From: Gimesia sp.
GTDB lineage: Bacteria; Planctomycetota; Planctomycetia; Planctomycetales; Planctomycetaceae
DNA length: 64,000 nucleotides
Reading direction: 5' to 3'
NCBI RefSeq assembly: GCF_040219335.1
Contig: NZ_JAVJSQ010000012.1
Coordinates: 124,001-188,000 of the forward strand
Shown here in pieces: positions 53,980 through 63,900 of this stretch. The position numbers and the translations under genes were made by a program. The notes beneath the pieces are model-generated. The model did not search any database and had not been told where the DNA came from. It was given only the letters and a program-made list of their open reading frames with translations. Numbering within the stretch: position 1 is the stretch's first letter; each line of letters begins with the position of its first letter.

Positions 53980-55308
53980 ATGACTTCACGAAAACTGACA
54001 CGTCGATCATTTCTGAAAACCTCTACAGTCGGTCTGCCGCTCGCCTGCCTGGCACCGGGTGTATTCGTAAATACGGCACGCTCTGCTCAAAAGTCGCGGA
54101 ACTCGAATGAGCGTCTAAAGATTGGTTCCATTGGTATGCGTTACCAGGGATCGGTTATCGCAGATAAGGCTCAGGAATATGGCGACATTGTGGCGATAGC
54201 CGACGTGGATCGAGAGATCGCGCAGAAGGCCCGCAAGCAGTTTGGCGGGAAAGCGATTTTGTTTGAAGATTACCGTGAGATGCTCGAAAAGGCCGACATT
54301 GATGTCGTGACGATCGGCGCACCCGATCACTGGCATACTAAAATGCTGATTGATGCCTGCCGGGCCGGAAAGGACGTCTATTGTGAAAAACCACTCACGC
54401 TGACCGTGGATGAAGGCAAGATTCTGAATCGGGTCGTCAAAGAAACTAACGCGGTCGTACAGGTTGGAACCTGGCAGCGAAGCGATCATCGTTTCCGTCA
54501 GGCTGTCGAAATGGTACATGACGGACGCATCGGCAACCTGAAGAAGGTGACCGTCACACTCAGTAAAAACAAAACGGGTGGTCCCTTCAAACCGGAGCCT
54601 GTCCCTTCAGTATTGAACTGGGATCTCTGGCAGGGACAGACTCCCGATGTCCCTTACATCAAGGAACGCTGTCACTATACGTTCCGCTGGTGGTATGAGT
54701 ATTCGGGGGGCCAGATGACCGACTGGGGTGCGCATCACATTGATATCGCCCAGTGGGGAGCCGGGATGCAGGATACCGGTCCTGTGGATATCGAAGGGAC
54801 CGCTACATTTCCGAATGTCGAAAACGGTTACAATGTTGCCCTCGACTACCATTTGAAGGCCCGCTATGCCAACGGGGTGATTCTGGAAGTCAATGACACC
54901 GGACGAACCGGCGTCATGTTTGAAGGTGACGAGGGACGAATGTTTGTAAACCGGGGGACGATCGCAGGTAAACCGGTGGAGGATCTGAAGCAGAATCCAC
55001 TACCTCGCGAAAAATTTAATGTCTATGCTCACGACAATCTCTCCCGACCTCCCCGGATGGGTAAACTGGATGCGATTGTCAATCACATGGGCAATTTCTT
55101 CGACTGCATCGAATCTCGCGAAACGCCGATCTCGAGTGTGCAGAATCAGCACCGTTCTGTTTCAGTCTGTCATATCGGCAATATCTCACAACGCCTGGGA
55201 CGTAAGCTGACCTGGGATCCCGAACAGGAACTGTTTGTGGGAGACGACGAAGCCAACACGTGGCTCAAACGGGAGCAGAGAAAAGGTTACGAAATCACTG
55301 ATTCCTGA
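53980..55308 (+). CDS. Tat-exported Gfo/Idh/MocA-family oxidoreductase
   Basis: This 442-residue NAD(P)-dependent sugar-type dehydrogenase has a twin-arginine signal (RRSFLK at 8-13), a Rossmann domain (LKIGSIGMRYQGSVIADKA, then VVAIADVDRE) and the EKPLTLTVDEGK motif typical of the family. The substrate-binding domain has DWGAHHIDIAQWG. AGGAG precedes the ATG at 53980, chosen over the TTG eight codons up. Export with a folded cofactor explains the Tat signal. The substrate is probably a sugar or inositol derivative. Confidence 0.9.
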   Translation: MTSRKLTRRSFLKTSTVGLPLACLAPGVFVNTARSAQKSRNSNERLKIGSIGMRYQGSVIADKAQEYGDIVAIADVDREIAQKARKQFGGKAILFEDYREMLEKADIDVVTIGAPDHWHTKMLIDACRAGKDVYCEKPLTLTVDEGKILNRVVKETNAVVQVGTWQRSDHRFRQAVEMVHDGRIGNLKKVTVTLSKNKTGGPFKPEPVPSVLNWDLWQGQTPDVPYIKERCHYTFRWWYEYSGGQMTDWGAHHIDIAQWGAGMQDTGPVDIEGTATFPNVENGYNVALDYHLKARYANGVILEVNDTGRTGVMFEGDEGRMFVNRGTIAGKPVEDLKQNPLPREKFNVYAHDNLSRPPRMGKLDAIVNHMGNFFDCIESRETPISSVQNQHRSVSVCHIGNISQRLGRKLTWDPEQELFVGDDEANTWLKREQRKGYEITDS

Positions 55309-55371
55309 GCCGTTGTCTGTTGAGCGTTAAACGAGTTTCGCCTGTCCCGTTTTTTTCAAGCAGGAGTAATC

Positions 55372-56130
55372 ATGTCGGTTTCTACGGGGATCATCACAGA
55401 AGAGCATAAACGGCAGTTTGTGGAAGAGGGATATTTCATTCTGGAGAAGGTCATCCCGGATGAAGATTTGCAGATCATCCGGGATTCCTGTGCCCATCTG
55501 ATTGATCTGATGCATCAGGAGATGGATCGTCTGGGAACAGACCATATTCATATCAGCCATCGAGGCAAACGTTATCACATTGCGAAAAAATACGATCAGG
55601 CACCACGTTTGACTGAATATGTATTTGGCGATCTGATGGCGGAAATCTGCAAGGCCACCATCGGAGACACCGCGTATCTGTTTTACGATCAGTACGTTGT
55701 CAAAGCCGCGGAGAAGGGGATTAAGTTTTCCTGGCACCAGGATTCTGGCTATCTGGGATTCAATCATCGTCCCTATGTGACGGTCTGGGCGGCCGTAGAT
55801 GATATGACCGTGGAAAACGGAACCGTTGATGTGTTACCCTTTTCGACGGTTGGTATCCGTTCCTTAGTGGAACACATTCGGGATCCTGAAACCGGGGACA
55901 AAACCGGCTACTTCGGTAAGGAACCGGGAGTTACTGCTGTCGTTCCCGCAGGGAGCCTGGCTGTGTTCAGTTCTCTCACCTTCCATCGCAGTGGCGCGAA
56001 TACGACCGATAAAATGCGTCGGGCGTACGTCACCCAATATTCACCGGAACCAATTTATGATCCGGAAACCGGTCAGCCCAAGCATCTGGCGGTACCGTTC
56101 CTTAAAGGTGGGGACCGCGTGGTATCCTGA
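55372..56130 (+). CDS. Phytanoyl-CoA dioxygenase (PhyH)-family protein
   Basis: This 252-residue protein belongs to the Fe(II)/2-oxoglutarate-dependent dioxygenase superfamily (PhyH). [12 protein letters not shown] carries the metal-binding HxD, and [24 protein letters not shown] carries the distal His and the Arg for 2-oxoglutarate. The substrate is not known; in planctomycete sugar clusters this family occurs beside Gfo/Idh/MocA enzymes. AGGAG precedes the ATG. It is 63 bases after the oxidoreductase gene. Confidence 0.88.
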   Translation: MSVSTGIITEEHKRQFVEEGYFILEKVIPDEDLQIIRDSCAHLIDLMHQEMDRLGTDHIHISHRGKRYHIAKKYDQAPRLTEYVFGDLMAEICKATIGDTAYLFYDQYVVKAAEKGIKFSWHQDSGYLGFNHRPYVTVWAAVDDMTVENGTVDVLPFSTVGIRSLVEHIRDPETGDKTGYFGKEPGVTAVVPAGSLAVFSSLTFHRSGANTTDKMRRAYVTQYSPEPIYDPETGQPKHLAVPFLKGGDRVVS

Positions 56131-56167
56131 TCAATTGAGTGAAATAGATCTTTAGAAAGACAGACCA

Positions 56168-57109
56168 ATGCACGAACAGATCACTCGTCGCAATTTTAAT
56201 AAACAACTGCTGGGAACAGCCTGTGCAGCTACTTTGGCTGGTAACACTCTGGCTGCGGGGACAAAAACACCGCAAAAGCCGTTTCAACTGAACTACATCG
56301 TTGCCTCCTGCATGTATGGGACACTCCCCCTGGAAACGATTCTGCAGGAAACTCCTAAAACGGGAGCGCAATATCTGGAGATCTGGGCGAAACGGCACGG
56401 GAACCAGCGCGAGCAGATAGACGAGTTGGGCGTCGAGAAAACAAAGCAACTGTTTGATCAATACAACATTAAGCTGGGCAGCTTTACCTGTTTCAAGTAC
56501 GGACTGTTCAACATGCAGGGCGAAATGGACCTCGTCAAGCAACTGGGCGGTGACATGGTGATCTGTAACAGCGGTGGCCCCAAAGGTCTGAAAGGGACTG
56601 AACTCAAAGCAGCGATAAAAAAGTTTGCTGAAAAACTGAAACCGCATGTCGATGCTGCTGCGGAGAAAGGCGTTATTGTCGGTCTGGAGAATCATGGCGG
56701 CGGATTAATCAATGATCCGGATACACAGCTCTGGCTGATGGAAATGCTGCCAGCGAAAAACTTCGGTATCGCGCTGGCTCCCTATCACCTGGAACAGGAT
56801 CCGGAGATGATGGCCCGGCTGATTCAAGACCTGGATGAACGGCTCGTGCACTTCCAGGCCTGGCAACACGGCATGGGCTGTATTAAGAAACTGCCTAAGG
56901 AACAGGAACTGCTGCAACTGCCTGGCCGTGGTGATCTGAATTTTGTTCCCGTCCTCGCAGCCCTTAAACAGATCAACTACCAGGGACGAACCGAAATCTT
57001 CATGCATCCCGTACCCCGCGGAATTCCGATTCTACCCACCGCGGAGCAGGTGACGTCTGAGGTCAACCGCTCCCGAGCCTATCTGGAGAACTGTCTGAAA
57101 CAGGCATGA
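56168..57109 (+). CDS. Tat-exported sugar isomerase/epimerase-like TIM-barrel protein
   Basis: This 313-residue protein has a twin-arginine signal (RRNFNKQL near residues 7-14, h-region to about 35) and an AP-endonuclease-2 TIM barrel (xylose isomerase-like). It shows GAQYLEIWAKRHG, IVGLENHGGGLINDPD (a metal-binding Glu) and YQGRTEIFMHPVPRG. It may isomerise or epimerise a sugar outside the cytoplasm; the substrate is unknown. It is 37 bases after the PhyH gene. Confidence 0.85.
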   Translation: MHEQITRRNFNKQLLGTACAATLAGNTLAAGTKTPQKPFQLNYIVASCMYGTLPLETILQETPKTGAQYLEIWAKRHGNQREQIDELGVEKTKQLFDQYNIKLGSFTCFKYGLFNMQGEMDLVKQLGGDMVICNSGGPKGLKGTELKAAIKKFAEKLKPHVDAAAEKGVIVGLENHGGGLINDPDTQLWLMEMLPAKNFGIALAPYHLEQDPEMMARLIQDLDERLVHFQAWQHGMGCIKKLPKEQELLQLPGRGDLNFVPVLAALKQINYQGRTEIFMHPVPRGIPILPTAEQVTSEVNRSRAYLENCLKQA

Positions 57110-57149
57110 ACTGCAATCGCGACTCAACACCAAGACTGAGGCTGTTTTC

Positions 57150-58937
57150 ATGAATTTACGACGTTTGCTCCTGACTGCGGTTTTCGGTCTGATCTGTCTG
57201 ATGTCTCTGGAATATGCCCAGGCACAGGAACCGATCAAACGGCCCAATATCCTGTTGATTATGGCTGACGACCAAGGATACTGGGACACTGAAGTTGCTG
57301 GCAACCCTCACATCGAAACGCCTGCTTTAAAACAGATGGCGGCGGAAGGGGTCACGTTCACACACTTCCATGCGAACATGGTATGTGCTCCCACACGCGC
57401 CGGATTGATGACGGGGCGACATTATCTGCGGACCGGACTCTATAACACCCGTTTTGGTGGCGATACGCTGGGGCGGAGTGAAACGACGATCGCACAGGTG
57501 CTCAAATCAGCCGGCTATCGGACCGCTCTGTTCGGTAAATGGCATCTCGGGCGTTATTCTCAATATCAGCCGCACCGGAGGGGCTTCGATCATTTCTTCG
57601 GTCATTACCATGGTCATATCGAACGCTATTCGAATCCAGACCAGGTGGTGGTTAACGGGCAACCGGTCGAAACGCGCGGCTATGTTACTGATCTGTTTAC
57701 CGAAGCCGCAATCGATTTTATCAAACGAGATCAGGAGCAGCCTTTCTTCTGTTTTCTGGCCTTCAATGCACCGCATTCTCCCTTTTTGCTGGATACGACT
57801 CACTTCGGTCAACCGGAGGGAGACAAGCTGATTGAGAAATACCTCGCCAAGGGGCTACCTCTCCGAGAGGCACGCATCTACGGAATGGTGGAACGCATCG
57901 ATCAAAATCTCGATCGATTGTTCAAAATGCTGAAGGAACAGGGACTGGATGAAGAGACCCTGGTGATTTATACCAGTGACAATGGCGGCGTCAGTAAGGC
58001 GTTCAAGGCGGGCCTTAAAGGAAGCAAGGGGAGTGCCTATGAAGGGGGGACGCGAGTGCCTTTCGTCGTCCGCTGGCCCGGTAAGATTCCAGCAGGAAAA
58101 CAGACCGACGCGCTGGTGGCTCAGATTGATCTGTTTCCCACGTTCTGCGAACTGGCGGGAGTCAGTATTCCCGAAGGTGTTGACCTTGATGGAAAATCCA
58201 TCCTGTCTCTCATGCAGCAGGGGGGAGGTGAGTCGCCTCACGAGTACCTGTATCACACCTGGGATCGTTACACACCGAACCCCTGGCATCGCTGGTCGAT
58301 TCATGGTCCACGATTCAAGCTGGTAGGACACGATCCTCAAGGCAAAAAGAAACAGCAGGAGCCGGCTGGTCAGTTGTATGACCTCACAGCAGATCCAGGT
58401 GAGACTAAGGACGTCTCCCGGAAATACCCCGAAGAGGCTTCCCGCCTGCGAAATGAGTTTCACCGCTGGTTCGATGATGTGACTCAGGGGCAGGAATATC
58501 AGCCGGCTGCGATCCCTGTGGGAGATCCTACGGAAACGGTCGTCGAGTTACAGCCGAGCTGGGCCATCATTGATGGTGACGGACTCGAATATTCGTTCGA
58601 CGGATATGACTGGGATACCCTTGATGGCTGGAAATCCAACAAGAGCACCGCTCATTGGCAGTTGGACGTACTGAAGCCAGGCCGTTATGCGGTCGAACTC
58701 AGTTATGGATATCGTTCAGTATCCGTTACAAGCGGTACACTGAAACTAACCGTGGGAGATCAGAGCCTGAAGTGTAAGCTACCTATGACGACGAGCCAAA
58801 ATGTCTTCATGAAATCCAAGGCGGGCACACTGAATCTGTCGCAGGGAGCACAGAATCTCACAATTCGTGCCGCAGCCCCCGAGGGGATTCAGGGGCTGCG
58901 ACTGAATTCAATCTGGCTTAAAGCGTTACCTGAATAA
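57150..58937 (+). CDS. Exported arylsulfatase-type sulfatase with C-terminal sugar-binding-like domain
   Basis: This 595-residue enzyme has a signal peptide (1-24), the metal-binding MADDQGYWD (38-46) and the Cys79 of CAPTR (79-83), which matures to formylglycine. Further motifs are GKWHLG and SDNGGVSKAFKAGLKGSKGSAYEGGTRVPF. It removes sulfate esters, probably from a polysaccharide or sugar; specificity is unknown. The C-terminal 120 residues form a beta-domain like a carbohydrate-binding module. It is the last gene of the XylR-associated operon, 40 bases after the isomerase-like gene. An FGE is required but none with intact cysteines is in the window. Confidence 0.93.
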   Translation: MNLRRLLLTAVFGLICLMSLEYAQAQEPIKRPNILLIMADDQGYWDTEVAGNPHIETPALKQMAAEGVTFTHFHANMVCAPTRAGLMTGRHYLRTGLYNTRFGGDTLGRSETTIAQVLKSAGYRTALFGKWHLGRYSQYQPHRRGFDHFFGHYHGHIERYSNPDQVVVNGQPVETRGYVTDLFTEAAIDFIKRDQEQPFFCFLAFNAPHSPFLLDTTHFGQPEGDKLIEKYLAKGLPLREARIYGMVERIDQNLDRLFKMLKEQGLDEETLVIYTSDNGGVSKAFKAGLKGSKGSAYEGGTRVPFVVRWPGKIPAGKQTDALVAQIDLFPTFCELAGVSIPEGVDLDGKSILSLMQQGGGESPHEYLYHTWDRYTPNPWHRWSIHGPRFKLVGHDPQGKKKQQEPAGQLYDLTADPGETKDVSRKYPEEASRLRNEFHRWFDDVTQGQEYQPAAIPVGDPTETVVELQPSWAIIDGDGLEYSFDGYDWDTLDGWKSNKSTAHWQLDVLKPGRYAVELSYGYRSVSVTSGTLKLTVGDQSLKCKLPMTTSQNVFMKSKAGTLNLSQGAQNLTIRAAAPEGIQGLRLNSIWLKALPE

Positions 58938-58944
58938 ATCAGGA

Positions 58945-59205
58945 TCAGAGTGACTTACGAATTCGCTGGAAACTTTCCTGGATCTCTTTGCCGACATTCC
59001 ACAGCGCGTCGGCCACTCCACCTGCTGATTCTGAGACGGCATCTTTCATCGGTTTATAATCGTCTTTTAATTTATCAAACCGACCGGTGACCTGATCCCA
59101 CTCGTCCTGAGCTTCCTTCTTACCCAGATGAATTTTGAGGGCCAGTTCATCGCGTTGTTGTTGCAGCGCACTGATTAGTTCGTCCATGCGATTGCGGTTG
59201 GTCAT
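58945..59205 (-). CDS. Small amphipathic helical protein
   Basis: This 86-residue protein begins MTNRNRMDEL (ATG at 59205; a first ATG at 59211 is too near the AAGGAA site). It is almost wholly helical, with heptad-like hydrophobics and many charges (RDELALKIHLGKKEAQDEW, GKEIQESFQRIRKSL), like apolipoprotein- or YtxH-type stress proteins. No enzyme motif. It converges with the sulfatase gene, ending 7 bases from it, and is followed upstream by a 180-base gap. Confidence 0.65.
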   Translation of the reverse strand: MTNRNRMDELISALQQQRDELALKIHLGKKEAQDEWDQVTGRFDKLKDDYKPMKDAVSESAGGVADALWNVGKEIQESFQRIRKSL

Positions 59206-59389
59206 GGTCATGGTTCCTTACTTTGGATCATTCTCTTGAAAACAAAGATCAACGGGTTAGATTGATTCTTGCTGAGTTTTAATGGCTCATTACTGACATT
59301 ATACCAGTTTTCCGAGGAAGTCGACAGCCGTTAAGTTGCAACCGACCAATATTTAATGGCTTACATCAGGCGTCTACCTTGGGGCTGTG

Positions 59390-60067
59390 TCAGTCAATCA
59401 GAACCAGGGCATCCTGCAGTTCGTTTTTATCATCAGAGGCGCGAGGCAGGGACTTAGCTGCCTGTTCGCCGATTTCTCGAATGACTTCACAGATCGTTTC
59501 AGCTGCCTTCCCTGAGTGGAGACCTGCTGTCAGTTTTTGGCAGATCTGATCAATGAAAGTCTGCCCCAGTTTGTCGATGACCGCCTGGTCAGCCAGTGCC
59601 ACTGCCACATGCTCAAACAGGGAAATGTAGATGAGTACTCCGGTTCCCCCCTCGGTGTGATGGACGCGCTTATCGAAAAAGATCTCTCGGGCACGGGCGG
59701 CGACTTCATCCTGCATTTGTTGCCGGGGTGTAAACAGACGGCGGAGCCAGCCGATACGGCTTCCGGCAATCGCACCCAGAATAAACGCGATGACCATCGC
59801 AAGTGCTGCCAGGATCAGTTCGACAATGACGGGTAAACCACCCCAGTCACCTGCCTGTCCCTCAATTCGGGGAAAGAAATACCAGAAGCCTAGTGCTGTG
59901 AGTACGGTCAACCAGAGCCCCACAACGTCCTCCGGACGATCGTAGCGCCCTGAAGCGGTTGCCACTACGGGCACAATCTCACAGGATGTCTTACCCTCAG
60001 CGTCAACAACGGCCTGCTCGACCTGCTTCTGTTGTTCTTCAGTTAAAAAGTTAAATGCGCTCTGCAT
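59390..60067 (-). CDS. TPM-domain membrane protein
   Basis: This 225-residue protein has a TPM (TLP18.3/Psb32/MOLO-1) domain at both ends of two membrane helices: LTEEQQKQVEQAVVDAEGKTSCEIVPVVA at residues 8-36 opens the TPM fold, two hydrophobic segments follow at about 52-66 and 77-102, and GGTGVLIYISLFEHVAVALAD gives the second half of the fold. The ATG at 60067 is chosen; the frame is open to 60187, but that part overlaps the end of the upstream TPM gene and reads as its Gly-rich tail in another frame. It follows the upstream TPM gene after 43 bases. The function of such pairs is unknown. Confidence 0.75.
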   Translation of the reverse strand: MQSAFNFLTEEQQKQVEQAVVDAEGKTSCEIVPVVATASGRYDRPEDVVGLWLTVLTALGFWYFFPRIEGQAGDWGGLPVIVELILAALAMVIAFILGAIAGSRIGWLRRLFTPRQQMQDEVAARAREIFFDKRVHHTEGGTGVLIYISLFEHVAVALADQAVIDKLGQTFIDQICQKLTAGLHSGKAAETICEVIREIGEQAAKSLPRASDDKNELQDALVLID

Positions 60068-60110
60068 GGAAATGAGCTTTCCATCTGGATACTGAGGAAT
60101 AACGATCTGG

Positions 60111-60911
60111 TTACCACGAGCCAGTGGCACCGCCACCACCGGAGAAGCCACCTCCGAATGAGCCGCCACTGAAACCGCCTCCTCCACCTCCCCGGTTGGT
60201 GAGCATCTGATAGAGAATCGTGCCGATCACCGCAAAGATGACGCCCCAGAATAACCAGGCCCAGCCACTAGATCCGCGGCGGATTAAAGAGACGATGGTG
60301 AAAATAGCCAGGCCAATCACGACTGCGACAATGACGTAGCTCCAGGCAGACTGTGGCTTGGCAGGCATTGCCAGCTTGCGCGCCATTTTGTCGAGAGCTT
60401 CAACCCCCGCCAGAATACCCTGTGAAAACTGTCCCTGTTTGAAATGAGGGATGATATAGTCATCCATAATTTCACGGCATTGAGCATCGTCTTCCCGTCC
60501 CCAACCGGCTCCCAACTCGATGCGTGCCTTACGATCATCTTTGGACACCAGCAACAGAATGCCGGTATTCCAGTCCTGATCATTCAGTTTGGCATGTCCA
60601 ATCTGCCACTGGTTGAAGAGGATCGTAGCAAAGGTTTCGATCCGCATGTCAGCGCCGCCATGTTTAGCCATCGAATCGATGGTGACGACAATGATCGGCG
60701 TCGCCTTATCGGTAAGCAGTTTATCGCAGATCTCCTGGATATTTTTCTTAGTCGGCTCATCGATCATACCGGCCAGATCGCGAACGAACTCACGATCTCC
60801 CGGCGGTTCGAGCGTTAGTTCCAGGGCATGAACTGAATTCAGCCTGCTGAAACTGATTACAGTCAGCGTCAGAAAGACGACGAGGTATTGATACTTGAGT
60901 AGGTATTTCAC
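60111..60911 (-). CDS. Exported TPM-domain protein with glycine-rich tail (YgcG-like)
   Basis: This 266-residue protein has a signal peptide (about 9-29, ending VHA), a TPM domain (about 40-165) with FVRDLAGMIDEPTKKNIQ and ARIELGAGWGREDD, a hydrophobic helix (about 190-210), a second helix (about 220-237) and a glycine-rich end (GGGGGGFSGGSFGGGFSG). That layout is YgcG-like, a family often paired with LemA or another TPM protein. Here a second TPM gene follows 43 bases downstream. The start ATG at 60911 is near a GAGA site. Confidence 0.85.
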   Translation of the reverse strand: MKYLLKYQYLVVFLTLTVISFSRLNSVHALELTLEPPGDREFVRDLAGMIDEPTKKNIQEICDKLLTDKATPIIVVTIDSMAKHGGADMRIETFATILFNQWQIGHAKLNDQDWNTGILLLVSKDDRKARIELGAGWGREDDAQCREIMDDYIIPHFKQGQFSQGILAGVEALDKMARKLAMPAKPQSAWSYVIVAVVIGLAIFTIVSLIRRGSSGWAWLFWGVIFAVIGTILYQMLTNRGGGGGGFSGGSFGGGFSGGGGATGSW

Positions 60912-60963
60912 GTAATCTCGCTTGATTCAGAGAACTGACTTCAGTGATTTAACTGAAGTCAGT

Positions 60964-63900
60964 CTATGAATCTGTGCGGATAATTTCAATTCCACTTAAT
61001 GCGGCCGGCATCTGCTCTGCCGCTTCGTTTTGCGGGACCAGTTCGAGATGCAGATTGTCTTTGACTGGAATTCCCTCGAATTTTCGTATCTGGATACCCT
61101 GTTTTCCGTGTGGATTGAAATCTTCCTGAACCACATTTCCCTGCAGTTTAATCGTAAACAGGGGGGCTGTCTGGGAGTCATTCACAGAGACGGGTTCCAG
61201 TTCTGAGAACGAGAGTTGTACCGAATAGTTTGCAGGAGCATCGTTTTTACCCAGCAGTGGAATCGTACACTCTTTCAATCCCCGTGCCCAGGATGTATAG
61301 ATCCAGGGAGGATCTGCCTCTTTCACAGGGTGAGTAATTTCATTCAGACTGTTGTAGCCACCACCGCTATTGAATTTAGGACTGATATCAAATTTGAAAT
61401 CGAGCCCCGTTTCGCGACTGGGCTTCGGACGCGGATATGCCATCCAGACAGTTCCGCGGGCATCCCGACGGTCGCCGGGGGCTCCCATGTTAAGTGCCAT
61501 ATGATCGACTGGCGTTTTCGGACCGACCGAGCTGAAAATTGTCCAGTGTTTTCGTTCTTCGCGCGGTTCGAGCACAATGGTGGAAGAGATCGAAAACAGA
61601 CAGACACAGCCGGCACTCGATTCCGGGATCATGACCAGACCGTTGGCTGGGATCGCGTTGATCCAGCAACCGGTACGATGGCCTGCGAAGTGACGGGTGC
61701 CTGCGTCTTTTTCCAGGTCATAAAAGCCGGTGAAACCGGAACGGAACATCAACAGGTTTTCGGAAGCAGCCAGCATGCCGCAGTGATGTCCTTCCCGCAT
61801 GATACTCCAGGGAACTTCTTTACCAGTCAGCGGGTGTTTCCGCATGTGCTGCAGGCCGGTGTAGAGGTCGTAGGACCAGGGCTCGGCAATCACCTTGTCA
61901 CCTACGATGATGGGACGATGGCGATAGTTGGCGTCCTTCTTCCAGAGAAGTGCCCCATCGTTCGCATTCAGAGCGACGAGTCGACGTCGCGAGAAATCGC
62001 CGGCGATAAACTGTTTCCAGTAATGTCCGTTGGCATTGGCGCCACAGAGCAGCAGAACGTTGTTCTGATAGAGCAACGTAAGTTTTCCACCCCCGATGCC
62101 AATCTCGCTACAGTCAGTCACATCGACTGGGGTGGACCAGAGTTTTTTACCCGTCTTGACGTCGAGGGCGACTGCTAAACGCAGGTCCTGTTTTTTCAGG
62201 CGGTCTTCTGCGATTTCCCGTTCTTTCCCGGTTAAATCTTTCAGGTGCGATTTGTCCTGACGGAGAATCTCTGCCCGCTGCTCGCTGGTAATGGAGCTGT
62301 CGATAAAATAAGCGGCTTCCGGACCAATGGCGATGGTGTGATGCGCGATGCTTTTTCCCTGATAGGTCCAGGCAGGTTTACCTGTTTTGACGTCCATTGC
62401 AAAAACGGCATCCGTTGAATCTTCAGTTCTGCGACCGCGGCGGATCTGTCGGGCAGCGAGTTCCTGGCGAGTCGTCGCTGTGCCGAACAACAAGCCGTCC
62501 TGGTAGGCGAGGTATCCCCATTCGTGCTTGCCATCATTGAACTGCTCGGGCAGGGGGATTTTTTTGACTGTTTTCCCCGTGGCTGCATCCAGTTGATAAC
62601 AATATTCCTTCATCATGAAAAACAGGCTGTCTTCACTGGCGACCAGGTTTCCGGGGTTCTGGTTCTGAAAGACACCGGTACGGATGGCCTGAGGGTTTTC
62701 ACGTTCCCAGAGAAACAGTCCGTTATAGGCATCGAAGGCCATAATGGTGCTTTCACCCTGAATGAACAGGCGGCCGTTGATTGCCAGCGGACCTACTGCA
62801 CCTTCATGGCGGTTTACCATTTTCTTTTCACCGGGGTCGCCAAACCAGAGCACACCCAGACCACCTCTGACGAGTTGATCCTTGCTGCTGGCGGTGTTTC
62901 CCGGATCTGCGTACTGATGAGACCAGCTGCCGGCCCCCGGCAGAGCCCCTCGGATGAGCAGGGCGTAGCCATCCAGAGTTTTAATCTCAGCGGTTTCGGT
63001 AAGGCCAGTATCTTTGAGCCAGCCTGTCAGACTGGCTGAATCTGTTGTTGCTGATTTCGGGTCGGCGGGGGTTCCCAGACAGACAGTGCCTCCCAGCGGT
63101 TTGACATGAGTGGCGACATCTTGGGGAATCCCGGGGACTTTTCCTGTTTTGAGCAGTGTGTCTGAGACAATCAGATTTGCAAAGTAGTGTGAGTAAGGCA
63201 GCGGCGAGAGTTCGGTCTGATGGAATGTAATCCGATGTCCGTAGTAGCCTGCCTGGCTCAGTTTTTCCCGGGCTGCAGCAACTTTGGCAGCATCGGGTTC
63301 GATACAGTAGATTTTCAACTTTGAGTTGCGGGCCAGTTCATAAGCCAACTGTCCCTCTTCACCACCCAGAACCAGGCAGAAGCCGTTCTGGACTCCCGTA
63401 TTTTTCAGGATGTCCTGGGCAGCCTGCTGGTAACGGGCTGACGCAGCATTGTCCACATATGGGTTTTGTGTGGAGACTGTATCGAGTTCCGTCAGCTTTT
63501 CAGTCGGAGTACTTGAGGAGCCAAAACCGATGATGTCGCCAGCGGACGTGCTGACAACCAGTTGACCATCTGAAACAGCCAGTCCCCGGGCTTTCCCTGT
63601 GACTTTCAATGTCTGCAGGACCTTGCCGGAATCGGCTTCGAGAATCAGCACCTGCTCCTGACCGCCGGCGATGACTTTATCTCCCGCCACGATCAGTGAG
63701 TCACGGGCAACGATTGGCTTTTCCCAGATGACTCCTGCTTGAGTGTATTGTTTATTTTCTTCCTGTAATTTCTTGATCTGATCCCGGGCCGCTGTGGCTT
63801 TGTCGCCTTTGAGGCTGCGCAGTTTACGGAACAAACCGTTGATGGTCATTTCATTAGCGTGGGCCTTCTGAGAACCTTTAGCATGCTCAAGCCGATTGAC

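Noticed and set aside
53186..54010. 274-codon frame opposite the DJ-1/PfpI gene
   Set aside because: The plus-strand protein has the conserved cysteine elbow and a ribosome-binding site.
60068..60187. Longer N-terminus for the second TPM protein
   Set aside because: It overlaps the Gly-rich end of the first TPM gene in another frame and starts with GTG there.
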